A stretch of 64,000 nt of DNA from contig HG738138.1 in assembly GCA_000499405.2 (NCBI GenBank), positions 14,757,208 to 14,821,207 of the forward strand. The letters are read 5' to 3'. This stretch comes from Onchocerca volvulus (Eukaryota; Nematoda; Chromadorea; Rhabditida; Onchocercidae). The notes beneath the pieces are model-generated. The model saw only the letters and a list, made by a program, of their open reading frames with translations. It was not told the DNA's origin and did no database searches. The translations under genes were made by a program, and so were the position numbers. Shown in pieces: positions 1 to 12,000 of this stretch (its first letter is position 1; each line of letters starts with the position of its first letter).

Positions 1-3000
1 AATCTTACTGTAAGTTTTAGATCCGGCTAGTGATTCATATATTCTATATGAATCTTCTTACCTCATATCGCTAATTTATATTTTACTCAATTACAGGAAT
101 TGAAGATTTTATCTATCTCTATATCTGTGAATTTTTTTTTTTTTTTTTAATTATTATCAAGAGCAGGTCGATAGTGTGGAAATAATACTTAAGAATACAT
201 GTTATAAATTTTTCCCAACGAATATTTGGAGTATGTTAACGTTGGATTTGTAAAATTTATTTTGTTTGATGAAATTTTGTCATATATACATTTAGCTTAA
301 TTAATTAAAATTTAACAAATGATTTACTTTTCGTAGTGTTATCTCTGGCATTTTCATTATCATCACAGTTATTACTTTTATTACTGTTATTACTGTTATT
401 ACCATTGTCGCCGTCATTATTTTCATCATTTTGCATTCTTTAGTTGAACATAATTTTTTAAAGTTTTTATTTAGTGAAAAATGTAATTTCCATTTTTATA
501 ATTTTTAAAACAGTTTTTTCAAATATTGCTATTTAGATTCTGTGTCACTTTTTTCATGATTTTTCTTCAAATTTTTTGCTCAAAATAAATGTTACTGAAT
601 AGCTATTCGATATTAAACAGCATTTCCTAATTTAATATGAAAAGTGGAAAGAATTAATTATCAAATTTGATTATATTTTTCTCCACATCTGAGATTTTTC
701 TATTTCTTCTGTTCTTTTTCGTATTCTTTGTTTTTCTGTTTATTTTTAATGTACTGGAAAATTATTATCATGTTATCATGATTACGATTATATTATAGTT
801 GTATCACTATAATCATTATTATTTTCATCAACATCAATTATTCAAATGCTGATAGTATGCATGATAGCAATGTTTGCTATCGATGTAGTAGTACAAACAA
901 TCAGTAGTTTTTTTTTTTTTTTTTTTAAATATTGAATTTGTCCTTGAAATAGTCAATGCATTACAAAAGAAAATGATGGGGTTACGGTAATTGCTTTTTT
1001 TAATTCACCGCTGGAAGTCAATCGTTTCGGTGAGAATTCTCTTCCTTTTTTTCTTTTTTTTTTTTTTTGAGGAATTTTGTCCGTAAAATTGAAATGGTAG
1101 AGTAATGGATTAGAGGGAACAAAAGAAGAAATAAGACTATGAAAATAAAATACGAAATTTGCGTAAAATTTGAGTGCGAAATATTTTCTTGAAAACAAAT
1201 TTTGTCATTAATGAAAGAAGTGAATTAATTCAAAAGAGAATTTAATTCTTTTATCTATTTTTTTCTTTGTTTTGTTTAATTTACATCGATTCGAACGGCA
1301 TAATTTTCATTACTTGAATCTTATTTCCCTTATTTTTGTCTATTTTACTTCCAAACATTTTTTCTTCCTCCTTTAATTTTAAAAAATCCGTTTAAATTTG
1401 TATGTCTCTCTCTTTTCCCTTTTTTGTTTTATTGTCTTAATAGAAGAAATTGGATAATGGAATTATTTTTATTTTTATTTTCATAAAAAAATTAAGAAAA
1501 TCATTTCCAAAATTTTGTAAAAAGAAAAAGAAGTTTTCACTCTAATATTTTCGATTTTTTTTTTATTCCCAGGGTAAATTATATTTTCTTTTGTGATGAA
1601 AAAATTTAAAGAATGTTTGAAAGTATAAGCAACAAAAATAGCAATATTTTAATAATCGTTCAAAAGTATCAAAACGATTACTGTATTTTAATATTCTGTA
1701 GTATTGTCTTCATCTTTTTCCTTGCCGTATTAAAAGATTCTAGGTAATTCTTTTACTTTATTATAATCAGTTTGTTTATTCGAGAGAAATTAATACGTTA
1801 TTGATTAATTTATTATAGAATAGAGAATTAAAATATAAAAGGGCAAAAATTATATAAATTTCTGGATAATATTTATCTTTTTTTATTTTTTATAATTGTA
1901 TTAATTCCGCCTATTTAGATTTACGAAATTAATCATTCCTTTTTTTTTTTCGTTCTTCCTTTTTTCTGTTTTTTTCACTTTTTTTTTTCTTTTTTATCTT
2001 TGTGATTTTACATTTATTCATCGAAAAATTCTATTCATTTCGAGAAAATCGATAGTTGACAGCTAGAATGAATTAAATTGAACACTTAAATAATGATTAA
2101 ACCGAATTAACTGACAGATTTGATCAACTGATTGAGTAGCTGAATGATTGACTAAAATAATAGGATGAGATTTTGTTGATTGACAATTAGTAAATGATTA
2201 GCAAATACTGAATGATGTACTCAATCAACCAATTCTTTCTCTTTTTTTTTCAATTTGTTTCATTCATGGATTTTAACAGATTGCTTTTTCTATTAATTTG
2301 AAAATTTTTATCAGTTAGTAATTCTTTATTTTCTTCAAATCCGTCATGACTAATATTTCCCGGATTTTTCCCAAAAAAAAAACGAGTGATTTTGTTTTTT
2401 CTTTGAAATTACTAGATCTTTTGCGACATCTCAGATATATATATATATAAAATTAATAATATATTTTGAATCAAGTACAAAAATTTAAACTAATTTAACG
2501 ATTAATATGCTTATTGATTTTATAAATAATAATATTTTGAGATATTCATAAATTTCATTAACGATTTTTTAATTTACAATATATCTTCCGGTTATATTTT
2601 TCAACTTCTTAACAAAATATATGATCATTTTTTGGATAAGTGGTTATTATTAGAATAATTTTGGTAATTAAAATTTTTTTTTTGAATTAAAGTTGAAATT
2701 TTGAAATTTCCTCTAAATAACATTCGCAAATTCTCACACTTCGTAATTTCTTTCCTTTTTTTATCCGTTTAATGATATTATTGCTTCCTTAAAAATTTTA
2801 ATCTTGCTATGTATAATGATAAATTTCATTTAATAATACTAAAAAATTGTTAAATGAAAATTTTTGTGGAAATTTCAACAAATTTACAAATTGAAGGGAA
2901 GAAAAAAAAAATCTAAACAAAATAATTCGCAGTGATGCTAGTATTGTATAGTGTTTTTTTTTTTTGGCTTTTTCTTGTTCTCATTTCTTTAATTTTTATG

Positions 3001-6000
3001 AAATTAAAAATCTTTTTAAATCTTTTTTTTTTTTGTGCGAGTAATAATTTTAATTTTTAGCATCCATACCCATCAGAAGATCAAAAAAAGCAACTTGCAC
3101 ATGAAACTGGCCTAACAATACTACAAGTTAACAATTGGTAAGTTTTTCTTTTTACTTCTGACTTTTTTCGTTTTATTAGTTTTTTTTTGTAATGATACCG
3201 TATACTTCTAATAATAAATAAATAAATAAATAAAGAAATATATATATGCATGAAAATTAAGTCATTAATTTGTGTTAAAATAGTAAAACTGTTTACTTTA
3301 ATTCGAAACCTTTCCTAACAATTTATTCATTTTATTCATAAAAAATTTGAAACAGAATTTCATAGAATTAAAATTAAAAAAAAATTATATTCATGATAAC
3401 TTGAGATTGTTTTATATACCAATTAAAACTTTCATATACCGTTATCTTAGTATTTAATATCCATTCGATATTGTTTAAGCGATATTAATAAATTTATCAA
3501 TCATCTTTTTGAAAAAAGTCACTTTTCTTGTTGCATATTTCAGTCGTTTATTATCATAATTAAATTTCACCCAATAAATTTTTATACTTCCTAAATTGAT
3601 ACTAGTTTAAGATTGTTTTATTCGTTAAAAATTAGAATTTTTCTTGGAAAAATTCAATTGTACCAATATTAATTTGAGATTACTTTATTCATTAAAAATT
3701 AGAATTATATGTTCAAAATAAGAAATTTTGAATTAGTGCTAACTTAAGATTGCTTTATTCATAAAAATTAAAATTTTATATTCAAAAGAAAAAAAAAAAC
3801 GAAATTAATAGAGGTACGAAATTTTTTTTTGAACAGAAGGGAAAAAGGAAAAAAATGATGATGCATTAGGGTAATGAAAATGGATGGTTATATGATCCAA
3901 ATGCTAATTACTTGTTTCCATATAACCCTTTTTTTTTTCTTAATTCATGGATAGATTGAGTGACAGTTGTGGTACCATTCGGGAAAGGAAAAAATAGGTC
4001 AGCTAAATATAGGTGTGATTGATTTGAAATACGAAGAAAAAAGGGAAGAAGCATCATTCGGGGGATAATTTGCTTCATTTTTACCATTAACCGTAGTTTT
4101 TCGTATCTCCCCGTTCCCGCGAATAACCAGTTTATTCATCTGTATTGATTCGTTCTTCCGTATCTTTTTACAAATTCTTGCTGTATATATGACAAAAGGA
4201 AAAAAAAAAAATTTATGTAATAAATATATCGAGAAGGAATTTTTGTTATTTTTTAGAAGCGGGGAAGCGGGTGAGGATGAAAATCAAGAAAGATAAATGA
4301 ATATAAATAAGGATAAAATTAAGGAAAGGTAGTTTAAAAGAAGTTTAACAATAAATTATTCGGTCAAATAATTAAGAAACATTTATGAGAAATATATGAA
4401 TAGAAATTCAAGAAAAAATTTTATTTATCAATTTTTCCAAAGTTTTCATTGTTTACTAATTTTTTTTTCATTTGTTTTTCTTTTTTTTCTATTCATTTCA
4501 TTTTATTTTATGATTCCATTTTTAATCTTATAAATTTCGTTCACTTATTTTTTAATTATGAAATTTTTTACTTCTTTTTTGTTTCATTTGCAAGAGTAAT
4601 ATTTATAGATTAATTTATGAGATTGAGCATACTATGGAATCATTTATCGTAATTGGAAACAGCTAAGAGATTATCCGATTTAAAGCAATTTAATGCTCTA
4701 TAATTTGAGGGATAATTATATTATCTGATTATCTTTCACGAAATAAATTTATGCCATTATGAAAATTAAAGATATAGCTTTTTTTTAAATTAATTCTATA
4801 TTTATGAATTTCTATTTTCAATTTTTTTTCTTCTAGATTGAAATTTATTGAAATTTATGACATGAAAATTTACCTTCATTTCTATCGCTAAAATTTATAA
4901 AATTTAAGCCATTATTTAGGTGAAGTTTTTTTTTTTCAGAATTTTAAGTAAGAAAATTTATTGTTTTATTTAACTCTTTTTTTGGAAATCTAACAATTTA
5001 TTCAAATTTGCTATTGGCAGCTTTTAAGATTGATTTGCATAAAGCTAATAGAGAGAGAGATTTGAGTAGTAATTATCCTATTATACGGTACATAGAGTGC
5101 CAAAGCCGGTTTGAATTGAAGTGGTAAATAATATTAGTTGTTGGGCTATTTTCCAGACCGATCGTAATTATCCGATGCATTTCTATCAAAAATAATTATT
5201 TGATCCCAATTCTGAATAATGGATAAATAGATGAATAGCAACTACTTTTCCGCTTATTTCATATCAAAATGTTACTTTATTTTATTGATTAAAATGAAAA
5301 ATAACGGGGAAAAACATGTAAACTTATGTATAAGAGATAAAATTGATAAAATTTTAACTTTTTCTGAAAATTTTTACTCAAAAACTTATTGAAAAAAAGT
5401 TCAAAAATTTTTAGTCGCCAATAATATATGATTTGGTAATTATGACTGATAATAATAGCAAATGGGATTAAATTTTGGATTTAGTTTAATCGTTCGATAT
5501 ATATATTATTATGTTAAATATTATTATATTTATATCTTAGAAACATCTGCATATATTCAAATAATATAAACGATTTATCAAAGATTCAATTGGTTTATGT
5601 TCATATCTCAAAAAGATCGAAATATATCTATAAATGATTGATCAGTGGTTATTTCTTCCAGGAAATCTTTTCGTTATTAAAATTATAAAATATATTCCAT
5701 CATTTAATTTAATTTCATACTTTATTGATTAATTATAAAGAAAAACTATGAGAAAGGTTTAAAATGCAAAAGAAAAAAGAGGAAAATAATGAAGAAATCA
5801 ATTGCATTTTACATGTTTCCGTGAATTTTTGATTTTTTTTATAGATAAATTGCAGATTCATTTTTTTCTTTCAGCAGTTCTTTTTTACTTTATTCTACCT
5901 AAAAAAAATGAATGTTTGTTTAGCATAACGGGTAGATCAAAATTTTGCGTAAGAAGTATTAAAATTATTGAAATTGATATGGTGATAATCATGTTTTCAT

Positions 6001-9000
6001 GCATGTTTTTAATTTTAAATCATACAAATATCTTTCCTGTATCCAGTAAATAATATTTGGTATTCCATAATTAATTATTCATGGCTACATACCAATAAAT
6101 AGTAATTAAATATCAGAATGGTATTGAAAAGTAAGCAAATTGGAACTAGTTTATTCAATTATTACTTTACTTGCTTTATTCCATTCTTTCAGTTTCTTTT
6201 TTCCTTTTTTTCTCATATTTTCTTCCATCTTCATTTAATTTTATTATTATACTTGAATTCTTGTTGTAAAAATTCTAAAAATCAAATATGAAATTAATTG
6301 TATGTGGAAAAACGTATAATTATCATTAAGTTTGCTTCCAAATCTTTTTTCCCAAAAAGAATGACAATTTTTTCTTTTTTTACTGTTCCAATTATGTGTA
6401 AATTTTTATTTGCTTTCTTGGAGTTAATTATCCTGGAAAACTTTAATAAAACACTACTAGCAAAAAGAAATAATAAAATTTATTTAATAAAAATTAGTAT
6501 TAAAACGTTTTAAAAATCTATCAAAAGATATATTCGAATAATTTTTAAATAGTAGTCTTGTCAATTTATTTTTTATTTTTTCAATATTGTTCATTTTTCG
6601 GATAAAAATTCATAATAACAGTATCAAGTTTCAATGTGAATATTTCTATCACTAATCAACAAATATTTCGAATACACGATTGAAGTATATCAATTTTTAT
6701 TAGTAGAATAGAAGTATTTTTAATTGATAATATTTAAAATTTAACTTTTGCATTCACTATATCTCATCTTTATTAATTCAATTATTTATTATAATTATTT
6801 TGAATCCAATGAATCAGCTTTATTTCTTTTGATAAAAGAAATATACTTTATTTCCTATTTCATTTAATTGTTTGCTTGTTTCAGTAATTTTCTTCAGTAT
6901 TTTATAAAAAATAACATATCTATTCACCCAATCAAAGTAATTTATGTTTTTGTATTATTATTTATTATTATACTTATTTAGTTATTTATTTATTCTTCCA
7001 TTTATTCATATACTTATTATTTATTCAGTTGCGTTTTTCATATCAATTTTTAATTTTCTTTTTTTTTTCCATCATTTTTGCTAAATTTTACCCAATATTT
7101 TTATAGCTTATATTTATCGTATGTATATTTTTGCTTCATTTTATTTACTTTATTCTATTGTTATTATTGGGATTCTAATATTACGATTATTTCATTACTA
7201 TCTTCAAATCATAATTTTTTTAGTTATAATTATTATTACTGTTTTAAAATTACTTACTATTTTATTTTAACAAAAATAATAGTTGAAGAAAAAAAAAAAG
7301 GAAGGAAAAACTGTATTTATATCAATTTTTCTTTCCATTCTTTTTCTTTTCTTTTAAAATTGTCATTTATATTATCATCGTTTATTATTATTGCTAGTAT
7401 CATTATCATTGTTATTATCATCATTATGCTTAAATCATTAATCACTTTATTTTAACAAAAATAATAATGAAAAAAGAAAGAAAAGCATACTTTTATCATT
7501 TTTTCCGTTCTTTTTCTTTTCTTTCTCGTAACATTATCTATCTATTATTTATTATTATTATCATTATCGTTATTATTATTATTATTATTATCTACTATAA
7601 TTATCATCATCATCAACTACAAAAACAACAATAATAAGAATAATAAGGGAGAAGAAGCAAAACTATAATGTAAGATCGATTTCTTGTTCTTTCCAAACTT
7701 TCAAGAGATGCAAATCACAAATCACACCGTATGATTGATGAGGTTCGCTCCTTGGAAAGAAAAGAAGACCTTGGAAGAGGGTGGGGGAGAGGGGGGTTAT
7801 AAGAACACACCGTTCTTTCTCTCAGCTGTTCATACCGTATCCATCTGGTCTCCCTCCTTCCTTCCTTTCTTCCTCAGTCTTTGCCCTTTCCTCAGTTTTA
7901 AAATTATCTTTTTCTTTCACTTTACATTCTTAAAATTTCCCTCCAATCTTCAATAGTTTTATACATTTGGGATTTGTAATATGTAACTATACTACGGTTA
8001 ATATCTATAAGCGATCAAAGAAGAAGGATTTGAATAAAAAGTCTCTTGGGAGAAGGAACAAGAGAGAAAGAGAGAGAGAAAAGAAATTGATAATATCATA
8101 TTTAAAAATTTTGCAAATTTTCTCGAAAATTTTCGAAGTAAAATCCCGAAATATGGACAGATATCAAATATGATATTTGGAAATATATTGAAAGTTAGAA
8201 ATTGATGAAAAAATTGAATAAATTTTATTAGAGAAAGAAAAGATGAGGGAAAGAGAGAGAGAGGGAGAGGATCAAAGAGGAAAGAGATTTTAAGATTGGA
8301 GCTGTCACAGAGTTCGTTAAAAGCAAAGGAGGAAGCAGCCTTGAAAATGATGGATTATCGCAGCTGTCGAAGGGGAAAATGATCGAGAAATTGAGCGGTG
8401 GGGGTTATTGGAAAGATTTTCTTTCATATTGGGGGAAAAATAAGTAAGAGAAAAGAAAAGAATGTTGGTGATGATAATGATAATGATAATGTTAATGTTA
8501 ATGATACTATGGAGAGAGAGAGAGGGAGAACTAGAAATTGATGTCTTCTGGTTTATACTTAAAAATTTTCTTGATCAAAATTAAATTAATTAAGGGGTTT
8601 TCTTTCTTTCCTTTATTCAGTCTATTTTTAATTTTCCCAGTTTACTCTTTTAATATTTTCTAACTTTTCCCTGCTCAACAAATTTTTTGTATATTTGCAA
8701 ATAATCGAAAGAAATTAAGAAAAAAAAAATGATTGGGAATCTCGAGAAAACTTTTCTGGGGAAAAAAGCAGTTTTGAGAAATAATAAAGAATTAATTATT
8801 GGTAAATTAATTCGAATGAACTTAATACTAGAATAATCATTAAAACTGGGATTAAAATCTCGGAAAAATCTCGAGGAAGAGGAATTTTACGAAGCAAAAG
8901 AGAATTAACTGCATTAAATAATTGAAATAAGCTTAACACAGAAATATTTATTAAAGAGAATAATAATTTGAGGGGATATATTTTGATGTTTTTTTAACAC

Positions 9001-12000
9001 TTTTTTTCCCTTAATTATAATAACAAAATTATGCCATTTTTCCTTTCATTGTTCTTGACATCTATATAGAACAAAAATTATTGATTAATTTAAGAGAGTC
9101 GGATTTATTGATTGCAAAAAAAAAAAAATGAAGGAAAGAAAGAACAATTACAACAAGACAATAAAAAATTGCCATGAAATAATTAATTAGCATTAAAAGG
9201 CTTAAAAATAAAAGACACTTGTTGTTGAAATGAAATTTAAAAGTCATTTTTCAATTGATTAAAAATAAGCTGTGCTTACTGTTATTGCTAAATTTCAAGT
9301 ATCAGTTCAAATCAATTTATAATAATTTATGTTTATTGTATTTTAAATTTTTGTTAATATTATCACCAATTCTGAAAATGGTTCGACTAGGGATACGCAT
9401 AAATATCATTCGATAAATACTATCTTTGTCACATATTGTTTTTCTTATCAATTGAACTAAATACTGCAGCCAAAAATGTTTCAGAATTTATATTTAAGAT
9501 TTTGCAAATATTCGAGAAAAAAAAATGAATAATACTTCAGAGACCATATTTTCGAGGGATATTATTTTTTAGAAAAACGTGAAAAATTAGTTTCAGTTGT
9601 AAATATGTTAAATGTCACTAAACGGCAACACTCACTTTTCCCTCGAGAATATTTAAAAATGTAGCAATTAAAATTCTGCTCGCTTCTCTTTATTGTTCCT
9701 TATCTGTTATATTTTTATTTGAAAAGTACAGAAGTTTTTATATTCAAAGTAAAAAAAAATTTTTCTGTCTAGATTAGTCCGAAATATTGCAGTTTCTTCC
9801 AGAATAATAGTCAAATTTTTATCGTTTTTAAGAGAAATGAAAAAAGAAAAAAACAGAAAGGAAAAGATTTCGAAATTTTTTATCAAAATGCATTTGAATA
9901 AAAGAAAACGAAAACATTTATTACATTGGATGATTTTTAAGATTTAAAAATAAAAATTAAAAAAAAAGAAAGAAGAAGTTACTTACAAATATTTAAATGA
10001 GGAAAAAAGCACATATATTCTTAGTGTTTCTATAAATGAGAAATGTATTCATATTTAAATTTAATAAATGGTAATATGTAAAAAGAGAGATTGAAAAAGC
10101 AATGATTTCATTTTGTCCATTGAAAAATGTAAATTCAGAAAGTTGCTCATTTATTTAATTCATTAACATGTACGTAAAATTACGTAACTCTTTAAGATGA
10201 AGTATTCATTTATTAACTTCTTAAAGTGAACTGTTAAACATGAATTATTACTGTTTGATGGGTGAATTAGTACGGTATGAAGACTAATAAATAATATGCG
10301 GAAAATTTATAGTTCGATTTTTTGTCAAGATTAATGAATTTTTATGTGAGAAATAATAACTAGAAATCGAATAATTTCATTTTAGGTGAAGTAATAAAGT
10401 AATTTGCAAATATTTTAATAACGAATTAAATATTGTTAACTTCCTTTCAAATAATTTATGAATATTTAATAATTTTTCCGTTTTTTTTTCAGATCATTGT
10501 ATGCATTTTAAATCGCATGCAATCATATGATCTGATATTATCCTGAAATGAATGATTCAATCATAACGAATGAGAATGAATGAATGAACTGGAATGAAAT
10601 GAGTGAATGAATTGAAATGAATGAATGAATGGGTTGAAATGATTGAGGATGCGGATATAATGTGTATTACTTGTAGAATGAACTTAATTGGAATAGAGTG
10701 ATATAAATTGAATTGGAATTAATAAATGAACCGGAGTAAGCAAACAAGTATATATTGCATTTTATTGGTGAAATAAATAAATTGGAATAGAATGAATGGA
10801 TTTTTCGAAATGGAATGGAACAAATGTGTGAGTATATATATGTATATATATATATATATATATTGCATATTGTTGGAATGAATTAATTGGAATATGAATG
10901 AATTGAAATGATTATAGTGTATATTTGCTATTCTGTTCGACATTTTTTTTTTGTATAACATAAATTATTTTGCAACAATTCAGAGCAAATCTTTATAGCA
11001 ATCACAAAATCATTTTTATTCGTTTTCTTGGCACATTCTGATGTTTATAATATCCATTGATTAGATATATTGCTGCTGTTACTATCATATGAAATATATG
11101 ATGCATAAGTATGAGAAGGAGTCATTTTATGACCGTAATAAAAATTAGATCTTATGGCATCTCGATTTGATGGATAGAGGAAGGATTACGATGTTCTGGG
11201 GAAGGATAAATAACTTTCCAAGTTGGAAAGATGAAGAATTTTCGAATTGACAAATTTTGTTGGTAAAAATTTACACACACAAAAATAAAATATCATTATT
11301 ATTATTAGTAGTAGTAGTAAGTGATAATAAATAACAATTTATAAAAATTATTGTGTAGTGGTTTAAAATTTGAAATTTTGAAATGCAGAATGCAGAATTT
11401 ATAATGTGTGAGTAATATTAGTAGTAGTAGTATGCAGTAATAGTTGCAATTTATAAAATTTATAATTTGCCAAATTTAAAATTTGAAATGTTGGATTTTG
11501 AAACATAGAGAATTTATAAGATTCAAATTTATAAATGACATTATGGTATTTATGATAGAAATATTTACAATTTAGAAAATTAAGGAAAAAATTTGAATTT
11601 AAAATTATTAATTTGCAGAATTTGTAGAATTTAAACTTTATAGATGATATTGTAGTATTTTTAGTAATAATACTTACAATTTGTAAATTTAAATTTGGTA
11701 ACTAGAATATTTATAAAATTTCAACTTTGTAAATATTGCAGTAATACTGATAACTCCAAAAAATTTATGTTTCGAAATTTGCAACTTATAGTATTTATAA
11801 AATTTGAACTTCATGAATATTTGGTTTATAAAAGTTTGTGAATTATAGGATTCACGCATTTTCTAAAAAATAATGTCTACTCTTATGTATGATAAAATAA
11901 AAAAAGTGTTCACTAGGAATAATTTGATGCAGTTCAGGGTAAAAAAGAAAGTGGAAGAAATTTATAACCTTTAGTTATTGATATCCATTGACCTTTACCC

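Noticed and set aside
7078..7455. 125-codon plus-strand frame in the unc-62 intron
   Set aside because: Composition is almost only Phe, Ile, Tyr, Ser and Leu from TTATTA-type repeats; low-complexity chance frame.
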